From Cylindrodendrum hubeiense (taxonomy: Eukaryota; Ascomycota; Sordariomycetes; Hypocreales; Nectriaceae): DNA of 32,590 nt. Made by a program: the position numbers and the translations under genes. The notes under the pieces are model-generated. The model was not told the DNA's origin. It was given only the letters and a program-made list of their open reading frames with translations, and did no database searches. Where the stretch lies: positions 1 through 32,590 of the forward strand of contig JAANBB010000443.1 of NCBI GenBank assembly GCA_014621425.1, given 5' to 3'. Each line of letters begins with the position of its first letter. Position 1 is the stretch's first letter. Below are positions 1-10,820 of the stretch, piece by piece.

Positions 1-959
1 GACGACGTGGAGTTGAGGAGCAGCGCCAGGGGGCTGCTGGCCAGGTTGCGCGTGAGGTCGCGGAGGTGGCCGCCCAGCAGCTGCAGGGCCGAGTGGGCGG
101 CGGACTTCTCGCGGTGGGTGAAGAGGCCGGTGAGGAGGGAGGAGAAGTGGGTGATGATGATGATGTCTGGGAGTGACGGCGTCTTTGGTTTGTGTTGGCG
201 TTGTGGTTTGGGCCGTGGTTGAGGTCGAGGCTGAGGTCGAGGTTGAGGATCCGGAGGTGGCAGTTCGTCGTCGTCGTCCTCTTGACTGTCGCCAATCTCG
301 TCCACCGCCAGCTTGTCTTCTTCTTCCCCGTCATTATTCTCCTCCTCTTGGCCTTGCTCTTTCTCGTCCTCAGCTTCGTTTTGGCCGTCCTCTTCGGTCC
401 CGCTGGCCGCTGGTCGGTCCAGATCCGCCAACACCTCCCACAACCCATCGAGATCGAAAACACAGGACAGCATCACCCTCTCCAGACACTCCCTCGTCCG
501 TCCTGCAACCTCCCCCTGCGCCATCCCTCTCGCCTTCAGCTCCGCTCTCACGGAATCTCTCAATCCACCGAGGATCGCACTGGCCGGCTTAGGCGTGATG
601 ACCAGCCCGTTCGTGACGCTCCCCTCGCCACACAGCGAGTGCGCCAGAGTCTGCAGGCCCAGCTACAAAACACCGAATCAGTAAGGGCATTCTTCGATCG
701 GCTCTGGGGGCCTGGCCCATACCTGCACACCCATCTCTTCATCTTCCGCACTCAATCCCACGATACTCCCGCGCTCAAATCCACCCAGCAGGACATAGTC
801 ATCCAGATCAGCGCACCCCGTTCTGCACGAGCCCAGCGCAGTGGCTGCATCGCGACGCCGAACTTCCTTGGCGGCCAGTACAGATGCCGATATGGGCTCA
901 AGCGGGAAATGGGAGCTCGCCTGGGACGCGGGTACGGGCGCGGGTGCAGGCGTCTCCAT
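1..959 (-). CDS. Rad51-like recombination/repair protein, 3' end beyond the window
   Basis: Coding parts are 959-723 and 662-1, with a 60-base GT-AG intron at 663-722. The gene runs off the left edge, so the C-terminus is missing; about 299 residues are visible. The fold resembles the RecA/Rad51 core: a Gly-Gly-Phe-Glu-Arg-Gly turn near residues 59-64, where Rad51 proteins enter the P-loop, and a Walker B-like strand (LPDIIIITHF) near residue 245, followed by a helix. The lysine and Ser/Thr of Walker A are absent; residues 70-78 read AEDEEMGVQ-like instead. Between the two motifs lies a long acidic insert (about residues 173-215) and a Pro-Gln-Pro-Arg repeat (about 218-236). Known family role: Rad51 paralogues assist homologous recombination in the nucleus. 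Which paralogue this is, and whether it binds ATP, I cannot say. The start is the only early ATG in frame. Confidence 0.72.
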
Positions 960-1872
960 GCCAGAAATTCAAGGTGGGTTGAACTGTGTTGGAGTTGTGA
1001 GACTCACGCGGTGACGTGAGGTTGTCCTATGCTCAGTAGTTCAAAGCCAGGCATCTAGTTCCCACCACAACCAACCAGGTTACATTCATCGTTAATTCAA
1101 ACACCACAAGTATCAGTTCACACCTTAAGCCCAGAACCACATAATAAGATGATGGTCCGAGTTTCCTTTGATGAAACTGCTTTGCTGCTCAATCTTTACA
1201 TGACCAATGACATCATCCTCGGTCCACACTTGAACCAGTTTCGACAACACCTTTGAGTCTGAAGAGAACAAAACAATGCCTTACAATTCTTCAAATAGCA
1301 CTTTTTGCATGCAACGGATATACTTCAACTGAAAATAATCAAGGAGGTAGGTCTTGTATTGGTGCTTAGCAATCAAACGAGTCCCGGTATAAAAAAAGAT
1401 ACAAAAAGTCTTCATGACACTCTCCCTATCCCCCCTGGTATTCCACTATCCCCAGTCCCTTCAGGTTCAGGATGCGTCTCGGGGAATCAATAGTCAAGTC
1501 TCCAAATCAAAAGGGCCGGCAGTTTGTCCTGTTTCACATAACCCGTGCCCCCGCCCAAAATCCGATCTATCCATAGATCTCTCGTCGCGTTGTCCTCTCA
1601 TGTTAGGTCCTCTGAAGGAGGGCTCACATCCCTCCCAATCTCGCATGCCCCAGGTCCTCGTCGCAGACCGTAAGGGCTTTACAAAGGAAAGACTCCTAAA
1701 ATTGTAGTGAGGAGTGTACTGCGTTTCTCTCCGTCTCCATTGGCGCTTTGTTCTCTTGGTTTCGTTTCATTATAGAAGGATTCCATGCGCTCTCATTCTC
1801 GGGCTTTGTGCCCATTGAACTCTCCAACCACGATGCTCGCCCTGTCTCTGGTCGCCAGGCGCTCAATCTCCA
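960..1872. other. Intergenic: Rad51-like 5' flank and Pal1 3' flank
   Basis: This stretch holds the promoter of the minus-strand Rad51-like gene at its right-hand neighbour side (from 960 upward) and the 3' untranslated region and terminator of Pal1 (below 1873). The open frames here are short and have no recognisable protein character. I see no RNA gene or repeat. Confidence 0.6.
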
Positions 1873-3998
1873 CTAAACAGCTGTCCCAGGCTGGGGAGGG
1901 GCATTGTTGACATCTGGTCGAGTTCTTCGTCCGCCCTTCAAACTCTTCATTCGGCCCAAGAGACCTGTCGGCTTCGGCGGCACAGCCTCATCCAGGGCTG
2001 AGGTCGCGTCCGTCGTCGCTCGTCGCTCTAGAACAAGGCCAGCTGAAGGTCGTCGGGTCTTCGGGCCTGGGTTGGGTGGTGATCTGTTGTCATCTCGTCC
2101 CCTGACACTGAATCCTTCCTCGCCCTTGTTGAACTCGGCGAAGAACGGATTGTTGTCGGAGCCAGTGCTGGCGGCAGATCCCATGGCCTCAGGTGAGATT
2201 CTGCTGTACGCACCATCATTGTTTGACCGGCCAGCAGTGTCGCGAGGACCCTGTTTGATGTGCCGGATGCGTTGTGCCAGCGACTTCTTGCGCTGGAGAC
2301 CACCCTCCAAGTTCTCTTGTGCCTGCTCTGCTTGGCGGCGGGCGATGGCACTCCTGGCAGCGGGTGTGCCCTCCAGGAACGTGGATGTTCCCAAGCCCTC
2401 GGTTTCCTCACCGTGAACGATGCTGCCACGAGCAATGGGGTCGAAAATGGGCGGGTCAAGACGAGCTGAAGGATACATGGGATTACCCTTTCCACCCTTG
2501 GAATAGTCCCGGAAAGCCTCGCCGGTAGCATTTCCCATGAAGGCTGAGTGGTCGGCTGAGCTGTTGAGTGGACCGGCACCGCCAAGGGAGTTGTTGAGGG
2601 AATCCTTGGGGAAAGCCTGCATGGGCGCGCGTCGGCTGCTTCCGCGATTCCGGTGGGGGTTCAAAGCATCAAAGGGGCCGTCATGATGGAAGACTTAATT
2701 CAAGTTAGCAAATGGGAGCAAGAAGCAGTGGGAATTTGCAAATATACCTCCGGTTCCGTAGATACTTGTCGCATCAAGCTGGTCGATAATATCCATTCGT
2801 CGACTGGGGCGGCCCGACTTGCCCCTCTCTTTGCCTTCGCCACGACGCTGGCTGCCTTGTCCCACGCGTTCACGTCGCTTGGCTTCAATCATCCTCTTCT
2901 CCTCCTCCGTGAGGGGCTGCGCATCAAAGTCCATGACAGATGATTCAGAGTTTCGTCGCGGTCGTCGCTGAGGCTTTCGCTGGGGGGAGTTTTGGGTTGG
3001 TCGAGGACCACCACCGCCAGCCTGCATCCTTCGGGCTCTGAGAGCCTCCTCCTGGGAGCGCGATGGGCGGTGGACGCCATCGGGTGGTGGCGGGGGCTTA
3101 TCACCGCGTCGAGGAGGTGGGCGATCCATGGGGCGACGGGGACCAGGTGGTGGCTTTGGTCGGTCGGCAGCAGACTTATCGTCAAGGGTCAGGGAGTCCT
3201 GGGGAGCACAATGATTAGCGTTTGGTCGTGTGTGATTCATGGCTGCCATGTATGAGGCAGTCGCAGTTGAGGGCGGGTTTGAGAAGCGGCGATAGGTTCA
3301 TCCTCAGGACCAGGAGCATTAGCAGTAACATACAAAAATCTCCTCGGCGGATAGCGACTTGGAATCGGACTGATTCGACATGACACCGGGGGACCTTAAG
3401 GGCGGGGGCGCCTGATCGAGGAAAGGGTTTCGCGATACCGGTCGGGCAGGAGGGTCATCAAAGGGAGATGATGGTTTGTTGAAAAAAGGAGAATCGAGAT
3501 TGGCGGGAGACGGAGCTCGATTGCGGAAGGGGTTGTTGGAAGATAAGTTGAGTGTGAGGCCGGTTGAGGACTGACCAGAACCGGCTGCGTGGCCTGCTTC
3601 CAAGAAAACCATCAGCTGGCGACCAAGCAAACGCATAGGGAGCGGGCGCATGCATGCAAATGACGACGACATATGGGCCAGGATGAAACAGACAATCTCC
3701 TCTACATGACACAACAGGGCCACCAGCTAAGTGGATCGGACAGCAATGCTCTGGTGAGTTGTCTGCCAACTTGGCATGCACCCCTTTCCGTTCCCCTTCC
3801 CCTTCCCCATCCAGTCCCCTTTGCGCTTTGCTCGTCGCAAGCGCCGGGCTGGGGCAGGAGTCGTGCGAATCCTGGCGGGAAGTCGAGAAGGGACGTTTCT
3901 TGGGGGGGTTCATTGGGGGGTGTCGTCGCAGAAGCATCAAAGCGAGATCAAGGGGCGGGTGGGCGCTTACCGGGCTGGAGGGACTGAGCAGTCGACAT
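1873..3998 (-). CDS. pal1: Pal1 cell morphology / endocytic coat protein
   Basis: Four coding exons: 3998-3971 (28 bases), 3593-3334, 3198-2748 and 2693-1873; introns of 377, 135 and 54 bases, all GT-AG, the last with a TGCTAAC branch site. The product is about 519 residues. The Pal1 domain is clear: a proline/arginine-rich lead, RRNSESS near 178, a charged helix rich in Glu/Lys/Arg (about 190-210), then MDIIDQLDATSIYGTG near 231-246 continuing across the last intron into FHHDGPFDALNPHRNR. Three NPF tripeptides (NNPFRN and RNPFLD in the N-terminal part, NNPFFA in the C-terminal part) fit the known binding of Pal1 family proteins to EH-domain endocytic proteins. In yeasts Pal1 sits at the cortex and affects cell shape and endocytic patch assembly. 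The start gives MSTAQSLQP. The first acceptor is a tandem NAGNAG site, so a one-alanine variant is possible. Confidence 0.93.
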
Positions 3999-5254
3999 GA
4001 TTGCGAAGGATCGAGCTTGGACAGTGGTGGCTCGGTCGCGAATCCCCAACAATGGGAAGCAGAATCAGTCCAGTGCAATGCAGAGTGAAGTAATCTGTAA
4101 GGCAGAGCAGGACAGAGGAAATATGGATGGACAGAGCCGAGTAGAGGACCTGGCCGAATTGGATTGGATTGCCCCGGACCGTCTTCGCGAGATACGTAGC
4201 TCCGAAAGGGTTAAATTCCTTTGACCTGGGAGCCCAGACCTAGCGTCATACCAGGTCGCCAAACAGTCAGGACGCCACCCAGGACCGAGTCGGATCCTAG
4301 TCAGTCAACCGTCCTGTCAGGGCGGCGATGAGCGATGGGGCGGGTCAAGGGTTGGTCTCTTGCCGGGTTGGTGGTGGATTGGTGGTACCCAAGGACCAAG
4401 GGCCTCGGAAAGGAAAGGGGGGTTGGCTCGTCTGAGAGTGCACGACGATCGCCCGAGCGGCGGAACCACAAAGACTCTTGGCCGTGACGCGTCGGGGGGC
4501 CTTTGGTCTGATTGTCAGGTATCACCAAGAGTGCGCTGGCGCGGGCTGGTACAGAGAGGTAAATGAGAAAGGGTTGGCGAAGGCAAATCGCTGGTTGAGG
4601 GGGCTCCGATCTGCGGGTGTCGGCTGAAGTCGAGCAACTACCAGATGTTTCGTGCTCGGCTGGCCAGTCGTCGGGGGTGTCTATCAGCGGGGCAGCGCAG
4701 CGCGTGCGGCTGTCGATGGAGGGATGGACGCTTTGGGTTGGGCTGGTTTGGACTGGTCTGGTCCGGGGGGGTTCTGGTCGGGCGGATTGGCCTTAACAGA
4801 ACTGTGCCGTGCCGTTCGACAGGGGTGTGGTCGAGATGACACTATTACTGTGACTGAGGTCGGTCGGTTGATGAAGACTGATCGGTTGAAGCTGAAGCAG
4901 AAGCGAGTGGGTGAATTGTTTGAGCGGCAATGCCGTGTGCGCGTCGGAAAAGTCCGGATACGAGCAAGGAACAGGCCAAGAGTGAGGATGAGCGTAGAGT
5001 AGATCTGAACGTAAGTGACAGCGAGTGGGCGAGAGGGGGCGCGCCGCTCTCTGGCTAGGTGCACAGGACAGGCGGTGGGCTCGGGAGCCGACAGCTGCAG
5101 ACCAAGAGGTACTAGGTAGGGATTTCGAGGTTCGGATCGGATGCGTGTCCGGGCTCTGGCGGGCGACGGCCAGTAGTGCGTGCGATTGATACTGGGTGAG
5201 CAATATGCAGCCGTAAGTCAGTGTTGGTTGGGTTGCTGAGTGTGTCCGTGTGGT

Positions 5255-5272
5255 TGTGTCTGTGTCTGTGTC
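5255..5272. repeat. (TGTGTC)3 microsatellite
   Basis: Three exact tandem copies of a six-base TGTGTC unit, with further imperfect TGTGT material just upstream from 5240. It lies in the non-coding region upstream of Pal1. Confidence 0.8.
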
Positions 5273-5502
5273 TGGTTTCTCTTTGATGCTACGGGAACTT
5301 CGGTCGAGGGCCGTCCGGGACCGACTTTGGAGGTGAGCAATGAATTGCGGGCCGTCGTGTCTGGTTCCTTTTTTTCTGGGTCACAAGGGGAGGAGTAGGG
5401 GACCAGAAACAGGGGGGGTTCGAGTGAATCCGACGTTGGGAGATTAAAAGTAATGGAGAAGTAAGAAGAGAGAGGCGAGGCATACACAAAGAAGAGAAGC
5501 CG

Positions 5503-5620
5503 GTGGAGGGGAAAAGGGAGAGAGAGAGCGTCTTTCGCCAAGTTGGAGGGGGAAAAGGAGGGAGAAAGAGAGAGCGAGAGCGAGAGTGAGAGAGAGAGAA
5601 GAGAGCGGAAGCGAGAGAAG
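5503..5620. promoter_or_regulatory. Purine-rich (GA) tract, pyrimidine tract on the Pal1 sense strand
   Basis: Almost uninterrupted GA/AG dinucleotides and GGGA runs over more than 100 bases on the plus strand. Read on the minus strand, in the direction of Pal1 transcription, it is a CT-rich block. Such blocks are common in filamentous fungal promoters near the transcription start. The promoter role is inferred; the composition is seen directly. Confidence 0.45.
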
Positions 5621-5760
5621 GCGACACTGTCAAATCGGGCTGCGATGGCGCAGAGGCTGAGAGGGCTGACAGAGAGGGCTGAGAGGGCTCAGAAGGGAAG
5701 GACGGCAAAAGGAAGCGACGACTCAGGAACAAACGGGGTCCCTGGCTTGTGGGTTTGGGT

Positions 5761-5790
5761 GCATCTGCATTTGCATTTGCATTTGCATCT
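5761..5790. repeat. Hexanucleotide (GCATTT)-type tandem repeat, 5 units
   Basis: Five head-to-tail six-base units, the inner three GCATTT and the outer two GCATCT. Non-coding. Confidence 0.85.
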
Positions 5791-6867
5791 TACTGTGTAC
5801 ATACATAGTATACAGATGGCCATTGGGGGTGTTGACCAGAACGGCACGCGGAGAGACGGAACGGGACATGACGGCTAGTCGCAGTAACCTGCATAGGCGG
5901 CAGATGTGGATGGGGCAATTCGATATACATTCTCAGGAGGATTCCCCCGTTTCCGCGGCTCAGACACAGGCACCGCCAACGCTGCGCCAGCACCAACAAC
6001 AATAACAATACAGATTACTACTACGGGGTACGTCCAGATTGCCCATCACCGATCCCACCTCGCATCACGCCCAGGGACGGCGCCGACGCCAGACCACGGG
6101 GAAGCGCATCACGAGGACGGATGCCCTGGAGTTCGCCCTGGCCGCTGCACCTTGTAGCGCATCCGCTAGGGCCGCTGTGGCGTGCACTTCCCCATGTGCT
6201 GTGGTGCGCTGCTGCTCACTGCGGGCCAGCACCCAATGCCTAGCAGCCGGCCCAGCGCGGTCATCGTGGGCGGCGCATGGCCGGCCAAGCCACGGGCGGC
6301 TCGTCGACTGAATGACTGGGTTACACAGTGCAGAGCAGCCCGGATTGCGTGCCTCCGGGCAGGTCTCGTTAGCACAATCCCTCGCCCGCAGATTGGTTTA
6401 TTATTAGTTCCGCTTTCGCTCATACCGCTGGGAATGAATGGATTCTCGCGTCCTGCCTAGGCCCAGGCCAGCCAAATATGGAACCCCCGTCACCCGGCTG
6501 GGCCAGACGCTGCATCATTGGCATCTTTCTTCGGTCCATCCCCACGAAGTCTCCATCCCAAGTCCCACGGGCCCCTGACGCCAGGACCAACCCCAGGCGC
6601 GCCCATGGCTCAATTTGCTCTTTCGACGCCGTCCCTAGTTAGTCGCATCAGGGGGGACGAGCACCTTGGAGGACCATGCATGATGATAATGGTCTTGCGG
6701 CATCATGATGATTGCGATTGCTGATGAGATGATGACAACCAAACCCGCCAAGATCTGGAGGCACGGACGGTCAGGCCTATTCTCCGTCGTGTCTCACTCT
6801 CGGTTCCCCAGAAACCACAGCAACAACGGCCCTGATTCACCGCGCCCAAGACCTAAAGAAGGGGGTG

Positions 6868-6929
6868 GTGGAGCGTGGAGCGCGTGGACTCCGTGGAGCT
6901 TGGAGCGTGGAGCTTGGAGCGTGGAGCGG
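6868..6929. repeat. Short minisatellite built from GTGGAGC / TTGGAGC units
   Basis: About eight imperfect seven-base units in 62 bases, alternating GTGGAGC, GTGGACT and TTGGAGC. It lies in non-coding DNA between the dehydrogenase and Pal1. Length variation between strains would be expected for such an array. Confidence 0.75.
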
Positions 6930-7020
6930 CCGTGGGGGAAGCCAAATTCAGGGACCGAGGAACCGGGTCTCACAGTGGTTCGGTCATCTCTCTCTCGTCT
7001 ATGCGATCCGCGTCCCAGCT

Positions 7021-7038
7021 CATGCTCATGCTCATGCT
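7021..7038. repeat. (CATGCT)3 microsatellite
   Basis: Three perfect copies of a six-base unit in non-coding DNA. Confidence 0.75.
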
Positions 7039-8036
7039 ACCAAGAAATACCCAAAATGCCACCTCGTGTTCGCCACGGTACTGCAACAGGTGCATCTTGC
7101 CTCTCCCGGCCGGACCAGACCCCCTGCCCCTCCACCTTGAAATAGGGCCCTCCCACGATGGCGCCAACCTATCTATATTATTACACTAATATGTCGTCTC
7201 AGGTCTCTCTGGGCGTTGGCGTCATTTTGGTAAAGGGGAGATTCAACTTGTTTTTTTTTGGCGTCGGGCTCAGAGGGTCCGTCTTCGTGTGCGCGATTCA
7301 ACGCAACGCGAACTCGACTTGGGAGCCGATGCCCGAATATCCCCCAACAGAAACTATCAGCAATTTCCCCTGTCGGTACTATGCAACCACGGGGCACGTA
7401 GACCAAAGCCAACCTGATGAACAAACCCGCTGACGACATGGCAAACAGTCCAGAGAGCAGTACTTCATACATAATTAGGTGTAGCACGTGTCACCCTGGT
7501 CGGCCAGCGGCAACCGTACGAGTTTGACTTGGTTCAAGTGCTACTACTACGTAGTATGTGATACGGTATGCTGCCACTCTCCATGTCTCACAAGTTCGTA
7601 TTGATGCGAATGCATGCCCCTGTCCCGATAACCAAACCCACGGGCAGCGGCCGATCCCAATCAGATCCAAACCAGATACGGCCTCATCCATCGGAACGTT
7701 GGGTCCACGCTACACGCGAACACGCGCGCACCCGCACCTGTGCTAGATTGCTAAATTGCTTAATGACTCCGGTTAACCTTCACCACCACCTGCTCCTCGC
7801 GCGTATAGTTCGGCCACACGTCGCCAAAAAACGCGGTCATCGAATTGCGAGAAATTACTTCAATTTCCAGGCCACCCCTCCGTCCCCGCGAGACCTTCTT
7901 GCGCTACCGAAAACTGTCCCACATGACGGTATTCACTCTCCCCCGCGGGACGCTACAGAGGCGCTACTTTAGAACTGCTTCTGGCCGGACTGCTTTGGTC
8001 CGGAGCCGCAGGTACGAGAACTCCCATGACCCTGAT

Positions 8037-9009
8037 TCACCAGGGAAGGTTGAGCGGGGTTGATAGACCGCCTCCGAGCACGACTTCGGCTGTCCCAATG
8101 TCTCCTGCCCGTTCGAGATGTAGTCAGAATATATGTCACATCCAACACAAGACAGATATTACTTACGTGGTCCGCGAGGCGCCCAGTACTCGCCCGACTT
8201 GCTCATGTCCAGCTTATCAGTCCAGTCGATCAAGCTGGCTGCTGCCTCATCCGGTGTCACGGCTACGTCACACGCACTCTGTTAGCCCTCGCTCTATCAA
8301 ACATTGCCAGCACAGTGATGGAATCCTGCCGGAGACTTACCTCCGCCGTCATCCCAATACTTGTCGAACCCGACGCCCTTGGTCATCTCGGTACGCATGA
8401 AGCCCGGGTGTACAATGCTGATAATCACCCCCTTCTCCTTGAGGTCGAGGCTAAGCAACTTGCCCGCCATGTTAAGTGCCGCCTTGCTGGCGTGGTGGGC
8501 GTAGTTTCCGCCGCCCTCCTTCTCGTGCCGCAGGCCGATGCTGCCGGCTTCCGATGAGATGAAGACAACCTTGGAGCCCTTCTGCAAAAGGCCGGCCTTC
8601 GCCAGCGAGTGCACAATAAACACGGGTGCAATGGAGCTGGTCGTATACATCCGCAGCTCCTCTTCCCAGTTTGGTCCTTTCTCCGCACTGAGATCCTCAG
8701 TCGAGAAATGCCCAGCCGAAATGATCTCATTGGCACAGTTAGAACCGGGCGCTCGCATGTCTCGTATGGCTGATAACTTACCACGGCGGCCAACGGTTGG
8801 GACTCGGCCTTCAGGGATGCGGCCAGCTTCTCACCCACTTGGGAGTCCATCAGGTCGATCCCGGGAAGCCACTTCACCTCGGAAGGGAAGCCCTCTGGCC
8901 CCGATGTCGACCTCATCGTGCCATACACTGTGTCCCCTCGCGCAACATGCTGTTTGACTAGGCTGGCGCCCAAGCCACGAGTGGCACCCACGACTAACAC
9001 CGATGACAT
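8037..9009 (-). CDS. Short-chain dehydrogenase/reductase (SDR)
   Basis: Four exons: 9009-8782, 8725-8341, 8262-8167 and 8104-8037; introns of 56, 78 and 62 bases, all GT-AG. The predicted protein has 258 residues, the usual size of classical SDRs. The N-terminal Rossmann motif is GATRGLG (residues 8-14). The NNAG-like segment reads IISAGHF from residue 77. The catalytic set is a Ser in FISSEAGSI (133/134), Tyr151 and Lys157 in NYAHHASKAALN, followed by HPGFMRTEM. The protein ends in a GGGLSTPLNLPW tail. It should be a soluble NAD(P)-dependent oxidoreductase; the substrate cannot be predicted. The closest style is the small C-factor-like SDR subgroup. It is head-to-head with the Nudix gene across 1.2 kb. 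Confidence 0.93.
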
Positions 9010-10214
9010 TACGGAGTACGGCCCAGCTTGTTCGTTTCGAGCGGTTCTGTATTTTGGCCGGGATGGAATGCGGGTTGTGTCTTTGCCAGATTGTTGTCAC
9101 AAACACGTTCCCTCGTCCTTGTGATAGAAATGCGGTTCACGGTTGAGTGATGTAATGGATCAGTGGCGGGGTATCCCGTATTGCGTCTTATCTCACACTA
9201 TAAACCAACACCAATACACTCTGGCGCTCACTCTTGCATCGGCTAGTGCGCTGCTGAGCATAGTACGTCGATTTGGGGTGCATGACACTTGAACAATACT
9301 TATATCCCCGACTGTTTTATTTTGTTGGCAAGCTGCTCCGGTCATCTCGTATTAGATCCATGCCTTCTGAGACATTGGGCTGAGACTCTTATTCCAAGTT
9401 GGCCCATGTTCCCTCTTCTCGCTCGACGACGGTCTCAACTCACAAACAACGACCTGCCACACCGCCTCGTATCTCATCAGTGGCATCTTAAAGACTCAGC
9501 CACTAGATTCCTGTTAAGTCAGAAATGAATTAGCCACCAGGTTTGCACCAAGACACAGGAAAGACATTTTTGGTTGGCGGTCGAGGTACAGGGTAGATGG
9601 TTATCTTGAGCACACTGCTCCCTTGCATTATCAATGATTTCTTCTCACAGGCTTCAGTAGTAAGACCGAGACACGAGACAGTATATATGTGAAGGGAAGA
9701 TGCGGGGGAACTTGGAATACCATCCTCCCCCCAGATGTAGTTGTTTACTAGGTAGTGACGTGTCGAGATAAACCCGACACATTCATCATTCCAGCTTCCA
9801 AATATTCCCCGCATTGTAACCCCCAGGACGTACGATAATGCATTCAACTGGAAATACGTCTGGTACATGCACACTAAAGTTTTTACTCCTCTGGTCTGAT
9901 GTTTGTTTATGCAGGGATCGCCTTCCATCTCAGCCGGGTGACTCTTCGCCGGCCATTGAACCTTGATTTGCGTATTAGGATGTAGATATCATAATCCTTG
10001 GGTATGATCACCTCAAAGCTTTAGTGATTACTTACCTGCGCCACCTTGCTTGGCCATGAGCGAATCAACACCACTCGTTTGATGCCTTAATAAGGCGATC
10101 ATTTCCTTCTAATAATATGGGAAATCTTGGCCAAGTTTCTCTCACATTGACTGAGCTAACAATCTTCAACTACCAATCGTAGCATCATCCTCGCACCTCT
10201 CGCAACGAGCAGTT
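9010..10214. other. Divergent intergenic region between SDR and Nudix genes
   Basis: This 1.2 kb stretch holds the two divergent promoters. The longest open frame (minus strand, 9530-9928) does not look like a protein and has no family motif. I see no RNA gene or mobile element. Confidence 0.6.
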
Positions 10215-10820
10215 ATGGCAGCCTGCGAAGCAAACCCCAACTACTCCACAGCGGAAATCCTCACAACAAAGCAGCAGTATTTCCCCTCCCAGCACATGAT
10301 GATTTCATGCGGCTGCGTCCCTGTTGACCCAGCCGCCCGCAAGATCGCTATCTTGCGTGACACGGCCTACAACCTCGTGCAGCTTCCCAAGGGCCGCAAG
10401 AACATTGGTGAGGATCTGCTCGCCGCCGCTCTCCGAGAAACCTACGAGGAGACCGGCGTACGTTTCTCGGCGCTACCGCTCAAAGTTGCCACGCGGGCGA
10501 CGCCCACGGGTGAGATGGCAGGGTCGTACGTCCCGGGGAATAACCCGGATGTCACGGATGGGCTGCTTAACTGCGAGGTGTCATCAGTGTGCTCATACCC
10601 GTGCATTTACACGGGTGCATTCAAGATTGTCTTTTGGTTTGCAGCGGAGGGCGACTCGACCGATGTGCCTGTGGAAGGGACCAAGGAGAGTTGGGAGGAG
10701 AATACAATCATGGAGTGGGTAGATGCGCGGGAGGCGGCGGGGATGATGTCTTTCAAGGCTGATGGAGATGTTGTAGAAAAAGTGTTGACTGATATGAGGA
10801 ACTCTGGCTACGACATCTAA
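10215..10820 (+). CDS. Nudix hydrolase domain protein
   Basis: A single-exon gene of 201 residues. The Nudix box is complete between residues 60 and 82: Gly60, five residues, Glu66, seven residues, Arg74-Glu75, then Glu78-Glu79 and Gly81-Val82 (REtyEEtGV), which supplies the metal-binding glutamates. The segment before it (AILRDTAYNLVQLPKGRKN) is the usual beta-strand and LPKGR lead to the box. Nudix enzymes hydrolyse nucleoside diphosphates linked to another moiety, often toxic or signalling nucleotides; the substrate here is not predictable. The first ATG is used; no signal peptide is evident, so it is probably cytosolic. The gene has no intron and is read away from the SDR gene. Confidence 0.93.
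   Translation: MAACEANPNYSTAEILTTKQQYFPSQHMMISCGCVPVDPAARKIAILRDTAYNLVQLPKGRKNIGEDLLAAALRETYEETGVRFSALPLKVATRATPTGEMAGSYVPGNNPDVTDGLLNCEVSSVCSYPCIYTGAFKIVFWFAAEGDSTDVPVEGTKESWEENTIMEWVDAREAAGMMSFKADGDVVEKVLTDMRNSGYDI

Larger units (their letters stand above)
3999..8036. other. 4 kb gene-free region upstream of Pal1
   Basis: This is the Pal1 promoter and leader (right of 3998) followed by the 3' flank of the dehydrogenase. I could not assemble a gene on either strand: open frames are short, overlap one another in all frames, and lack conserved motifs. It contains several simple repeats listed separately and a strong purine-rich tract at 5503-5620, which on the Pal1 sense strand is a pyrimidine tract of the kind often found just upstream of fungal transcription starts. 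If transcription starts near there, Pal1 has a leader of roughly 1.5 kb, possibly with an untranslated intron; this is inference. Confidence 0.55.

Noticed and set aside
9530..9928. 132-codon minus-strand frame between SDR and Nudix genes
   Set aside because: No family motif and mixed composition; the region is better explained as a divergent promoter.
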